64,000 nucleotides of DNA from Paramecium tetraurelia (Eukaryota > Ciliophora > Oligohymenophorea > Peniculida > Parameciidae): contig NW_001799211.1 in the NCBI RefSeq assembly GCF_000165425.1, positions 62,001-126,000 on the forward strand, written 5' to 3'. How positions within the stretch are numbered: position 1 is the first letter of the stretch; each line of letters begins with the position of its first letter. Shown in pieces: positions 12,867 to 23,696 of the stretch. A program made the position numbers and the translations under genes. The notes under the pieces are model-generated. The model made no database searches. It had not been told where the DNA came from and saw nothing but the letters and a program-made list of their open reading frames with translations.

Positions 12867-13942
12867 TCATTCTTACTTACTCTTTTAAACTTATAATTTA
12901 TCTTGTAACTATTTATTCTACTTAATTAATTGCTCATTCTATCATATGTCAAAATATTCTTACTTTTTTCCCAAGTTTAAGTATTTTTTCTTAAGCTAAC
13001 TTAAAGATTTCATAATTCCCTGGTTTTGCCTGTAAGAATAGTTCCTTCACATAAGTTTGCTTATGCATTTTTGACATTATTTCATTTAAACTATTAACTA
13101 ACTCTTAGTATTATTGATCAATAGACAATCCAGTAACATAATTTTATATTTCTTGAACAAAGGACTAGAATTCATTTTTTTCTTTTTCTAATTGTCGTCT
13201 ATCAATTAATAAAATAGTATATACATATCCTATTATAGATTAGTGAGATCTTGAGTCAACTTCTTCATATCCTCTTAATTTTTGTCAAGCAATTATTGTG
13301 AAGACATGAATTCTTGCTATTTATTATCGATATCCTTCTTCAACTGTTCGATTTATTGGTTCAATTGATTGATTTCACATTGTAATCCAGCTTGCACTAG
13401 ATTTAATTATTAGATTTATTTCCCTAGATCTACATTTTTAGCTTTTTCTTATTAATAATACAAAGTCAATTTCTAAAATTTTTATTTAGCTATTTTTTGT
13501 TCTTCTTCAGACTTATTTTCTACTATTTCTAATTGAGTTTTTAAAGTGAACACCTAGGCATGTAATTTTTCATTTTCCTAGACTTAGAGATCTAATGATT
13601 ATTCAGTTTAATTAAGTTTAATTGTCAATTGATCTAATTGGGAATTATTAAATACTTTGCCTAAAAAACTAGGTTTCTTAAATTTAATAATTTTGATACT
13701 TTAGTATCAGTTATGCTTTTCAATTTCTTTTCATATTCATCAACCTTGATGCCTAGAATTTCAACTTGCTCTTTTTCATTCGATAACTTTTTCTCTGTAT
13801 ATTCTAATTTTTCTTCCAGTGTTTACACTAATTTGTGTTCCTATTCAAGTTTTACTTCCAAGTCCTTATTTTTTTATTATAAATCTGTCAGAGCAGTCTT
13901 TAATTTGGTTATGTATTACTGCATAGCATTTACTTAATCCAT
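12867..13942 (-). CDS. coiled-coil protein, 333 aa
   Basis: Minus from ATG 13942 to TGA 12867 with introns of 23, 26 and 25 nt gives exactly 334 codons. Residues 1-250 are near-continuous heptads (LEEKLEYTEKKLSNEKEQ). A more globular segment (VQEIQNYVTGLSIDQQYQEL) sits before the last helix (ILKLGKKNEQLIKQ). Skipping the third intron would stop 27 residues early at 12949; the intron form is preferred because the extra exon continues the same coiled coil. The family is unknown. It is head-to-head with the next gene (48 bp). Confidence 0.78.
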
Positions 13943-13990
13943 TTATATTTTATTAATTACATTAAAAACGCAAATTATAATATTTAACGT

Positions 13991-14537
13991 ATGTCTTAAT
14001 CACATTTAAAATGCACTTGCTAATCCTTTAGACAAACTCAAACCTATAGAGAAGATCCTGGGTTGATCGAGAAATTGAAGGAGAGATAAATGGAATTAGA
14101 AGAGAAATTATTGGATTTCGAACATAAGAAGGGTAATTTGGAAAGAGAAAATTTGATGTTTGAAGAGAATATCAAATTAGAATTGCAAGGGTTAAAAGGT
14201 AGAATATCGTGTACTAATAATTAGAAAACTAAGTGATTCAACAATAATTAACTGAAGAACTGAGAGATAATAAAATATTAACTTATAAGAAACAAAATGA
14301 ATTGCATTTATTGGTGCAGAATGTCCATGAAAATGAAGCAGAAAAGAAAGTTTATAAATATGGTTATGTTAGCAATTAATGAATGAAATGGAATTCCTGA
14401 AATAGTCATTGCTTCACACTAATGAAAATCAACAACAATTAGCCAAGAAGGAGGAACATATAAAATTATTATTAAACCGCATTTCAGAACTCGAACAGGG
14501 TATAACTTAACTAAAAAGGGAAGTATAATATTAATGA
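13991..14537 (+). CDS. small coiled-coil protein, 165 aa
   Basis: ATG 13991 to TGA 14535-14537 with introns of 26 and 23 nt gives 166 codons exactly. After a short Cys-containing N-terminus (MSQSHLKCTCQSF) the protein is one long Glu/Lys/Leu coiled coil. It shares a 48-bp promoter gap with the divergent coiled-coil gene on its left, so the two may be co-expressed. No family is recognised. Confidence 0.75.
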
Positions 14538-14546
14538 TTATATTTA

Positions 14547-15407
14547 ATGTAATTTTATTAAAAATTATATGATGAAAACCCTTACTTTAACAGATTCTTC
14601 TAGAACCACTTTTTATATTAGGGATTCAACATTTAGTTAACCGATTTACCTCATTTCAAAACCTAGTTTAATTTGAGAAGTAAGGAGAGTCTAAATTTGA
14701 CTTGGAGGCACAAATAAGACAATAAGAAATTCGTGTTCATAGCTAATAATTAGAGTACAAATACAATTATAAAATCGTAGTCGAAGGATTAATAAGTATT
14801 TGCAATAGTCATATTTTAGTAAATCCAATACTAGTTTCATTTGATCAATCGATCTAACAGGTATAGCCTTTTATTCGCTTTGAAATACAATGATGAAAAG
14901 AATCTATTAACCAAACACACATTCACTCCCTAAATACAAATCAGTTAGAATTTAGAAACAAACTCAAATGTGGATTTCGGATTCAAATATCACTATATGA
15001 ACAAAAAAGAAAATGTTGATTTTCGATTTAACATAATTTCTTCTCTTTCAAATAGGTCAAAACCTGAATACTGTTTGGTAGGCAATTTTATGCATCCACA
15101 CAAATTATAGATTGGATTGTAAAACAACCAAATTTGGTTAGGCCTCATCTGTAAATATAAAGCAATGAACATGTATAGTCTTGCACTGTATAATGTCAAC
15201 AATAAGAAATATGATGTGAGTGCTTATTTTCAGATAAACGAAATCGAAAATAGGTTGAATAACAAAATGAAATTTTTGATGGGGGTTTCAACAGAAAGAG
15301 AGATATTAGGAACTATTGATTTTATGACAAAAGTGGGTAAATTGGGATATTGTTTAAAATGGTAACACGTACGCGGTGTGAGTATGGGATATAAGGTTGA
15401 AATATGA
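14547..15407 (+). CDS. mitochondrial outer-membrane beta-barrel (porin/VDAC-like), 286 aa
   Basis: ATG 14547 to TGA 15405-15407 is intron-free and 287 codons long, the usual VDAC size. From about residue 40 the sequence alternates polar and hydrophobic residues in short strands (KFVFIANN, FGFKYHYMNK, ENVDFRFNII, IWLGLICKYK). The last residues, SMGYKVEI, fit the mitochondrial beta-signal (polar-x-Gly-x-x-hydrophobic-x-hydrophobic). It should form a pore for metabolites in the outer mitochondrial membrane; Tom40 or another barrel is the alternative. The ATG sits 10 bp after the preceding stop. The fold is inferred from strand pattern, length and end signal, not from a conserved catalytic motif. 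Confidence 0.6.
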
Positions 15408-15443
15408 ATTAAATTAAAAAATATATATAAAAATTAATTAAAA

Positions 15444-15662
15444 ATGGATTAATTGCTAGGGAAAATATTTTAATTGATAGCAATAGCAGCATTTCTTTAC
15501 GGCACATTAACAACATTTGGACAGCCCTTATTAGGTGAACAATACTAGATGTTTTTCTTCCCAAGATGGTTTTTCAACTGGGCTCCTGGTCTAGTAATAG
15601 GAAGTGTTTTAGGGTTAATATTTGTGTATTTGAATAAGTAGAGTAACATAAAAAAGAAATGA
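15444..15662 (+). CDS. small two-helix membrane protein, 72 aa
   Basis: ATG 15444 to TGA 15660-15662 encodes 72 residues without an intron. There are two hydrophobic helices, about residues 8-30 and 45-66 (GLVIGSVLGLIFVYL), and a basic tail (NKQSNIKKK). Gly residues in both helices suggest packing. The family is unknown. It follows the porin-like gene by 36 bp, and its small size and basic tail would suit an organellar membrane protein; that is inference. It converges on the VIT gene with 27 bp between stops. Confidence 0.65.
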
Positions 15663-15689
15663 ATTTAATAAATATATTTAATATCATAT

Positions 15690-16655
15690 TCAACCAAGAT
15701 CTTTTCCTTCAAAAGCCATACCAATCAAATAGCTTGAGCTAGCTGTACATGCTCCTACAAACAGGGTTTCTGCAGCACATCTCCACCACGTTGCATATGA
15801 GAAGAACGATTTACTGACTCCCAATATTATCAAGAATAGAGCAGTCATTGCAATAGATATGTAAAACAATGTGTCAGTTGTGCCATCTGTCAATCCTGCA
15901 ATAGCTGCTACAATAAATGGAATAACTATGAAAATAATTAGTTTGAGAATATACTTGGAACTAATCCGAATAAAATAAAGGCAATGAAAGTTACCAATGC
16001 ATTCATCAATGGGTTTTCTTCTGAACCACCCAATTCTAATTCTTCCAACATCATGATATCTATAAATGCATCCTTATGTCTGCTTATAATATTCATAATC
16101 TTCTCTGCATCCTCCTGGTCCATTCCTTTTTTCTATTGTTTAAATATTCAAAATACTTTATACAAGTCTATCATCTCCTTTTTCTCTCCTTCCAAATTGT
16201 TTTCCACTTCCCACTTTTCCCTCTCTCTCTCCTACTTAAAAAACTACTATTCTGATTTCGTTGACAAATAATCACCCAAAGCCATAGATAATCCATCTCC
16301 TATCATATTGGCTACACCCAAAGCCAACACTGCTTGAACTCCAAAATTTCCCTATTTTTTATAATAAGATTTACGCCAATAACTGCAGTAACAACGGAGA
16401 ATGTCGTCATCATGCCATCCATTCCACCAAAAACCGAACTTCGTAAATAATTACCACCTGTTGAATGCTTCTCTTAATGGGAATCTAAGGAATGTTCTTA
16501 AACCTCAAAGTACCTTATTTTTATAATGGGTCATTTTCATTTCCTCTATTGTCCGTATATATTTATTCTGACGGATTGTAGTTATGAGCTTACTTAGTCA
16601 TCTCGACATTCTTGCCCATATAAGCTTATCTAGCCAATTCCAAGTCCCTGTTCAT
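15690..16655 (-). CDS. vacuolar iron transporter family protein (VIT1/CCC1), 286 aa
   Basis: Minus from ATG 16655 to TGA 15690 with four introns (29, 23, 24, 29 nt) gives 287 codons. Helix 1 carries GGMDGMMTTFSVV, helix 2 GDGLSMALGDYLS, with the Asp/Met/Gly pattern of VIT transporters. The cytosolic insertion holds the metal-binding-type Glu-rich helices (EREREKWEVENN; MDQEDAEKIMNI; MMLEELEL). Three further helices follow, ending in a Gly/Ala-rich one. VIT proteins exchange Fe2+ or Mn2+ into vacuoles against H+. An alternative start at 16619 would drop 12 residues. Confidence 0.92.
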
Positions 16656-16691
16656 TAAATATAATTATTAATAAATTTACAGTAAAACAAA

Positions 16692-18334
16692 TCATCTCTA
16701 ATCATGACTGTATCTAATCATTCCTAAAAACTCCTATTATTCTAACCTTTAGTGCTTGTCTGCTAATTTAGATTCTATCAAACTTATCCTTTGAAGTTGT
16801 GTATTTTTAGGAAATTAGAACAATTGCAATAAATTACATTACGCATTCTTTTAATTTTTCTTTTTGAAATTCCAATAGTTTAATCTGTAAGCGGCCTCCT
16901 ATAATTCTTTGATAGTCGGACTAATGTAAGCATGGCTTCTATATCTAAACCTGGTCTTCAACAAATCCTCGTATTTCTCCTTCAAAGTTTTATTCTCTCT
17001 TATTTAAAAAAACCATATTATCTCCTCTATTGGTCTCATTATCAAGAATGATATTATCAAATATGCTACTAATAGTAAAACAAAGAAAGTCATCGACAAA
17101 AGTATCAATGTGAAGCGTAAGTATTCATTTATTTTTTACTACTAATTAATTTAGTACTCCATAAGATAGCTGATATACTAATTGTAATCAATAATGCTAA
17201 TCTAAATAAATGTATTTAATACAATAAAATAAACAATTGTTGTTTTTTCAAATAAAATTTAATGATACTTTGAGTCCCTTTTAAGCTATTTTAAAATCGA
17301 TATTGTTCCGAATCACTTTCCTTCAATTATTACCATTAAGTGATATCAAACCCAGTGATACTTTGATTATAAAAGTAAACCGGAAAGGCAATTTTATTGT
17401 CATCAAACTTTATAATCATACCATCTTTGCTCACTATCAGTATACTCACGCTTTTATATTTATGTGTCATTTTTTCTGTGATTTATATTATATATTCTGG
17501 GAAGATATCCGCGCACCATGCTCCCTAAAACTACAATTGTCGATCTATCAACGGCATTGTCAAAGTTATTCCAATTTCTTTTGCTTAATTAACTGATACA
17601 TAAATATCATTAGTTTACATAAATATGGATCTGATATTGAATACTCGTACTCAAAATTTTTAGTAACTTTCTCAGATGCATTCTGAGCCTCTTTAAACCA
17701 TGGCCTTGATTCTGGAATGTATTCTTCAAATGATTCACCATATGAATAACATGGATACGAATATAGTATCTTGGGATTTTTTATTATGTATCCATAAATC
17801 AATGGCCTATTTTCATCAAATTGGGAATGAATGATTTATCCTAGAGGTGCCAAAAAGTCTGCGAATGAGACCTCTTAAATAACTTCAGTATTTTATGCCA
17901 GAAATTCCTGCTTAAATGCATAACATAATATTGAATCAGAATATTTCTAATTTTTTTTATCTGCCAAAACTGATGGAAAAGGATTTGAACCACCAAAGTT
18001 ATTTACGTTTATTTCATATGTAGTTACAATTCCTATATAATGTAGGTACAATTTATTTAGAATAATTAATGGAGTAGAGTCTATACTTATGATTAGGAAA
18101 ATTACTTATTTCAAAATAAGAATTAAAATGCTTTAAATAATAGTTTGTAAGGCTGGATTTATTTGAATTTACTCTCTCATAGATAATGTCAGATTAAGCC
18201 AAAAAATCTTGAAGTATATACTAACCTCCAAAATACCCTGTTAGATATGTTAAGACTGAAACTATTATGATAACTATGGTGGAGTATGTAAGTAATTAAG
18301 TTTTCATGGGTTGGTTACTTAAGAATGTCATCAT
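16692..18334 (-). CDS. Cache-domain transmembrane receptor-like protein
   Basis: Minus from ATG 18334. A first membrane helix (residues about 15-40, STIVIIIVSVLTYLTGYFGG) is followed by some 300 extracellular residues with the Cache signature ESRPWFKEAQ and PYLFNQAKEIG...LTMPLID. A second helix (LRFTLILLSMTFFVLLLVAY) precedes a cytosolic tail of about 115 residues that contains no recognised enzyme domain. Cache domains bind small ligands in chemoreceptors and calcium-channel alpha2-delta subunits. Introns of 17-27 nt are needed; near 17290 a join of unusual length (about 39 nt) is required. The 5' end may lie further upstream (see 18335-18560). Stop at 16692. Confidence 0.75.
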
Positions 18335-18560
18335 AATATTAATTAATTTGTATATTTAGCATTTATTATAAAAATTTTTGATGTATACTTCTAATTGCCG
18401 ATGGTTACTTTCAAGTATGCATTTAATATCTGATCTTGTTGTTCGAGGTCTTAAATGTCAGATCCTACAATTCTGGCTAGTCTATAGAATTGATTTCATT
18501 CATATTATCACAATTGTTTATTTCAACTTTTTTAAGACTTGTTTAACCCCATCAGATTAA
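18335..18560 (-). other. coding-like sequence upstream of the Cache gene
   Basis: All three minus frames are partly open here. One reads LEQQDQILNAYLKV, another NHRQLEVYIKNFYN and runs in frame into the ATG at 18334. This suggests one or two 5' exons of the Cache receptor whose intron borders I cannot place. The remaining bases to 18738 look like ordinary AT-rich spacer. Confidence 0.35.
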
Positions 18561-18738
18561 ATAAAAATCTTTAGTGAAAGTATTTTGGGATTAGTATCTA
18601 TTATAATCATTTGAAATGTAATTTTTATTTTATAAAAATAAAATCACAATTCTTTTGATATTGAAGACAAAAAAAGTTAAATTATTTGAAAGTGCATTAG
18701 ATAAATGTTAAATTTGGATGATTATTATTATGTATAAA

Positions 18739-19909
18739 TCATTCAGATAACTTTTGGTTGATGTATTCAATTAATCTATCTACGATGTCAATTTCAGTTT
18801 ATCTAAATAGGATAAGTGTGAATACCTGCTGACTTTTTGATTACTATATTCTTGATCTTCCAATTCGTTAATTCTAGTTGCATCTTGAATATTTAATTGA
18901 GTAACTTCAACGATGGCATTAGAAATATTAATTAGTCCATCTAATTCATTTAATCTTGATTAGATCTCCTTGAGTCTATTATTTGCAGTAGCCAATGAAA
19001 CTTGGAGAGTTTATTTTTCATTTCTCAAATCATCACCTAATCTAGTGAGATTTTCAACTTAAGTCTTGTGGTTAGCCTCTAATTAATCTTAACCTTCTTG
19101 TAATGCAGTGATTAATCTAGCAACTAAGCTCAAAACATTATTTAGAGTTTCTGGATTGACTTTGGTGGTCATTTCAGCTAATCCTTCAATGATTGGTTGG
19201 AACAATGTTAATGAGCTTTTCTTTGTGTGTGCTTCTAAGATTTCTTTGATCTTTTGGAAATTCTCTTTGGTTTAGATGAGATTGCTCTTTGTGTCTTATC
19301 TAAAAAGATATTATGAATGGTATACGTCAATTATATTAATGATGCTCCTTCTCCTCTCAAATTAAGAAGTAATCTTTAAGCTTCCTTGCATGCAAGAATA
19401 GCATCACTATAATCTTAAAATTTAGCAGCAAAATCTGTGTTTTCAGCATCCAATCTGCCTTGGGCATCACCACTTCCTCTAGAATTACGATCTAAGGCTG
19501 CCTAATCTAAATAATAGTCAAAATGTAATATACCTTCTTTGACTCTTGTTTGTAATGTACTTAATTCATTGGTCAAACTTGATTGTTCTTATCTTTAATT
19601 GTCAAGATCTTATTAAGCTTATTCAAGAGTGGCTTAGAGTTTAGCCAAATCAACTTGACTTCTTCTAGTAAAAGTGGCACTTTCTTAGTCTTACAATTAG
19701 GTTAAGGCTATCAATTCATCCTTAATTTATTATAAGAGCTATTTTAATTCATTTAATGATCCTCCTGTTTTCATGTTAACACTTACTAAATTTATCATGG
19801 ATGATCCAAAAGGATGATCACCATATCCTGATAGTCTTTCCTTGAGTTCAGAAACTGTAGTTGCCTAGAGACAGGCAATCAAAACAACAACCAACAAAGC
19901 TGATTTCAT
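18739..19909 (-). CDS. trichocyst matrix protein (TMP family), 364 aa
   Basis: Minus from ATG 19909 to TGA 18739; introns of 27, 26 and 23 nt leave exactly 365 codons. A cleavable signal peptide is obvious (MKSALLVVVLIACLQA). The mature part is largely helical and charged with long Gln/Leu/Glu runs (LNELKQLLQQIKDEL, KLQATLEQAQQDL) and a Gly/Asp-rich break near residue 125, the layout of Paramecium trichocyst matrix proteins that are processed and crystallise in dense-core secretory granules. Length and composition match the family. The subfamily cannot be assigned by eye. Confidence 0.85.
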
Positions 19910-19982
19910 TTATTATATTAATCAAAAGAAAGAAAAAAGAGAAAAACGAATATTATCTTAAACATAATTATTACTATACAAA

Positions 19983-20894
19983 TCACTTTTTGAATCCTCT
20001 TCTTTCTTTCATTCTTTTGATTGCTTCTTCCTTTGTTAATTCTTCATCGTCATCAGATTCATCATCATCCACATCATCTCCCTCATAATCTTCATCTTCC
20101 ACATGTACATCCAAATAGTATTCCAAAGAATATGGCAATATTTCATCATAAATCAATCTACAAATGTCATAACACATATCCATCTTTTACTATTATTCTT
20201 CCTTCTTTTCCTCTTCCAATTTCTCCCAATCCTTTACATCCAAATTCTTAAATAATTAAAATAATGTCTTTTATTCTACTTCCTTAACCTTCTTCTTCTA
20301 CTTGTTCTTCTTCTTAACAATCTTCACTGAAATGTTCTTCCCTTCTTTCCAATTTATTTTTGTGCTCTCAACCTTAAGTGGCTCTCCCTATTTATCATCC
20401 AATAAAAACTCCACTTTCAATTCTTCCTCTGGGAAATAATCATTTGCTTTGAATTAGAACACCAATCCTAACTTGTGTTACTCCTTGTTTTCAAATCCTT
20501 TGATATTTGTAATTGCCTTTAACAAAGGTTCGTCCTTATCTCCAATCACTTCAGTTTTTAATGTCTTTGAATTTAACAACACTTTAGACCAATAATTTTC
20601 GATTGGTTCCTTGTTATCCAAAATGGGTTACTCTTGAGCATTTAAGTATTCCTTCAAGTCTTCTACCTCCTCTTCCTTTACAACTCTTTACCCTGAGATT
20701 ATTTAATTTGAGGCTTCAATTAAAGGTTCAACTCTCTTCTTATAATCAGCCTCCATCTAGTCTAATTCTTAATCCTATTAATGATCCAAGTTCTTTCTGT
20801 CATACAAGCTCTATGCCAAAGCAATTAATTAGATCTTTGTTTATAGATCATAACCTTTGAGTTTCTCTTTGATTTGATCGTAATTAAATTCCAT
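19983..20894 (-). CDS. nucleosome assembly protein (NAP1/SET family), 303 aa
   Basis: A single exon, minus, ATG 20894 to TGA 19983, exactly 304 codons. An N-terminal dimerisation helix is followed by the NAP core: IENYWSKVLLNS matches the FW..(A/V)..N motif, and HKLGLVFQFKANDYFPEEEL matches the F.F..NPYF strand region. The C-terminus is strongly acidic (EDEDYEGDDVDDDESDDDEE) and ends in a short basic segment. These proteins chaperone H2A-H2B or H3-H4 in the nucleus and cytoplasm. It lies 73 bp upstream of the trichocyst gene start, on the same strand. Confidence 0.92.
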
Positions 20895-20921
20895 TTAAAA
20901 TTTATATTATTATAGAAAAAA

Positions 20922-21166
20922 TCAAATATTTAAGTTTTTCTTGTTATTTTCTATAAGCAACTCCCAGAGTTCTAATCTAGAGAATATTTTGTTGCATATT
21001 TTCTGAAACTATGATTGATCCAATAATATATATCAACAAATTTTTCTTGAATTAAAACATCACCTAATTCAAATTTCATTGGTTTATCAAAGTAGAATAA
21101 GATGCTCCTCTGATTTTTCTCTATACATACTGCTCATAACTGAGCTTTATTAAATAACTGGTCCAT
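20922..21166 (-). CDS. small hypothetical protein, about 60 aa
   Basis: Minus frame from ATG 21166 to TGA 20922 if a 29-nt intron (GTTGAT...CATAG) and a longer 33-nt one near the 5' end are removed, leaving 61 codons. The core reads KPMKFELGDVLIQEKF and then a Leu-rich C-terminus (SRLELWELLIENN). The first intron is unusually long, so the N-terminus is uncertain. Only 27 bp separate its stop from the NAP gene start. No domain is recognised. Confidence 0.45.
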
Positions 21167-21401
21167 TTTGTTATTAAAAATTCAGTAATTTATCTTTTGT
21201 TGATACTAATCTTTATGACTCTTTAAACTTCAAAAAGATGTGTCTCCAAAAGTGAAAAAAGCAATAAATGAGTAATCTTCTAGTACTTGTTAATTTAGTA
21301 TAATTATACGAAAATATTGATGAATTTAATTCACAATACAATACAATAAAAATATTTTAGAATATTATTGATTTGAATCAATAGCATTACATAATTAAAT
21401 A

Positions 21402-22377
21402 TCAATGTTTAACGTAAGTATCCCAAAAGATTCGGCCTTGCTCGTATCTATAAATGGTGTTAATTTAAGTACCCAACTAATTGCGCTGAACATGCTACCA
21501 TATAATAGATTGCACAACTATTGAATCCTTGCCAAAAACCTTTGAATCCTCCTACTTTATATATTTCTTTAATGCATTTCGAAATGCCACCATCAATACC
21601 TTAAAACTTTCGGTTTTATTTAGATTCAAGAATTTCATACTAGATTTTTGTTTTCACCATATCTTAGGGATAAGAAAAACATATGCAGACTAAACCTGCA
21701 GCTATTCCAGCTAGAAATTAATCAAATATGTTTAAATATCCTTTCTGACTTTGTAAATATTATTTAGTAGATTCAAATGCAATAAAGAAGGTTGAGTACT
21801 GAGGAATGTCTCTGAAAATTGTGGAATTCACTCCCTTGAAAACTGCAGCAATTCCCTCCTTTTGAACAAACTCAAGCATGCATCTCAAGACGGAATTACG
21901 CTTTCTCTCTGAAATTTGCATCTGGAAAACGATCTTAAATAGTTCTGATGGACTTGTAACAAAACTCTATATAAATCCAGCATACACTCCACCAACACCC
22001 CCTGCTTAATGAAGTTAAACATACAATGCATCAGTTAATAGGAATCTCTATCCACTTAAAAATATCTCATGTATTATTCATAGCATGCAAACAATGTTGC
22101 TGAAACTGGAAAACTAAATAACAGTGGTGATACCACTCCTTTATAGAAAGCAAAGGGCTAGTGTTTATAACAAAATGATTAGTACTCCTTCGTATTTAAA
22201 TATTTTATAGGCTGTTTTTAGAATAGAGGTATTTTCAGAGACCATCTACATTCTCACTTTAATTGTACTACTATCAAGTATTAATTATTACTCGAAGGGA
22301 TGTGCACTCAAAACAAATGTTACGCCTCCTAACGATCCTGCGAATGTATCCTGAAGAAATTCATTCCATTAATCCAT
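21402..22377 (-). CDS. mitochondrial carrier family protein (SLC25)
   Basis: Minus from ATG 22377 to TGA 21402. Carrier signatures are visible in each third: HPFDSSTIKVRMQ in repeat 1, SPSELFKIVFQMQ in repeat 2 and YPQDMVKTKIQ in repeat 3 (P-x-[DE]-x-x-[KR]), with Gly-rich second helices. Tiny introns of 21, 28 and 22 nt are evident. Near 22040-22085 the frame must change by one base but no good GT...AG pair fits, so there is either an unusual intron or a sequence error. The substrate cannot be told by eye; the P-F-D...K-V-R-M-Q repeat 1 resembles carnitine/ornithine-type carriers. It should sit in the inner mitochondrial membrane. Confidence 0.85.
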
Positions 22378-22842
22378 TTATAATATAAAAAAACTCTATA
22401 TAATATTCTTATTTATGGTTTTAATTAAAAGGTTATTAAAAGAAGTAACATTGTCAATTAACATCGACCAGAATCTTTATTATATATATACTTTTTGAAA
22501 AAAGTTAAAACAATATTATTTCTCAAATTGTAATTATATGTTAGTATAATTTATGCAGATAATGTAATAGATTGATTAAATGATCATAAATCCAATTTTG
22601 AATTAGACTCATTAAATTTGTTTAAATTTAATTTTTAATGATTGAATGATTTTCTTTTATTATGAATTCAAGAAAATTTAAAAGCATTTTGAAACATTTC
22701 TTAAACATATGAGTGCATTTGATTGAATAGCCAAAACAATAATATAGGATTAGATTGCTTAGAATAAGTTTTACTTATTATTATTAAAATCTGTATCAAA
22801 TATTTATAATTTGATTATGTATTATAATTAATAACTCAAATA

Positions 22843-23567
22843 TCATTTAAAGTCTGGTTATTAATCTGGTTATGCTTTATAAAATGATGGTAAGTCTTTC
22901 AAGTTATTATATACCTCTTGAATTGTTGGGAATAAGGTGATGTCTAACTTGAATCTTGCAATAGCTCCCATAACTTATGGAACTAAGAAACAATCTGCCA
23001 AAGTGATTTCATCTCCAAAAGAGTACTTACCATGATTCTATAATAATAATTTCTCAAGAGCTATAGTAATATTAATGTGGATACATACTTTAAAATTCAC
23101 TCTTTAACACATTTTGAACGAATTCAACTCTGTCAAATTTTTCTACATACTTTTCTATCCATTCAAACAAAATTAGATTCTGATATGGATGCATTCCTGA
23201 GTTAATGAGTTCACAAAAGCCTCTAAGTGTATTTGATGAATTATATTACCTAACCTTGGCCTTCAATACAGGATCTTATGGTAACAGCCTCTTTTCAGGG
23301 TACACATCATCTAAATACTCTGCAATTGCCATGCTCTCGATTAAAATTGTACCATCTGGAAGATGTAAAGCAGGAACAGCCTAAGAATATAGAGAATAAG
23401 CACACCTAATTTGGCAATTCTTGGCTATGATCTTCAGATTTATGTTCACTTGAGAGGAGATTAATGAATTTTGGCTCATAATCAATCTCCTTCAGGTTTA
23501 AAACAATTCTGATTCTGTGTGAGGTGGATGATCTAAAGTATGTGAATAATCTTAATTTTTATTACAT
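22843..23567 (-). CDS. glutathione S-transferase, zeta class / maleylacetoacetate isomerase-like, 214 aa
   Basis: Minus from ATG 23567 to TGA 22843, introns of 25, 27 and 28 nt, 215 codons exactly. The thioredoxin-fold half carries YFRSSTSHRIRI, the zeta-class SSxSxRVR active-site motif (Thr in place of the usual Cys), then PNQAVPALHLPDGT and ILIESMAIAEYLDD, the glutathione-binding loop. The helical half has DEITLADCFLVPQ. The enzyme would isomerise maleylacetoacetate in tyrosine breakdown or act on alpha-halo acids in the cytosol. Replacement of the motif Cys may alter activity. Length is normal for the family. Confidence 0.9.
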
Positions 23568-23696
23568 ATTATAAATAATTGTATATAATGATCATTGAAT
23601 TAGATATGATATTATTTGACTATTGCGTTAACCAATGCCAAAAGTTGTACATAAATTTAAACATGCTTTTATAACAACTTATTTAGTAAATTAAAT

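Noticed and set aside
13713-13937. Plus Ser/Phe/Tyr-rich ORF
   Set aside because: It is the reverse of the Gln/Glu/Lys coiled-coil gene on the minus strand.
20003-20860. Several His/Pro/Ser-rich plus ORFs
   Set aside because: They are antisense shadows of the intron-free NAP1/SET gene, caused by its Asp/Glu codons read backwards.
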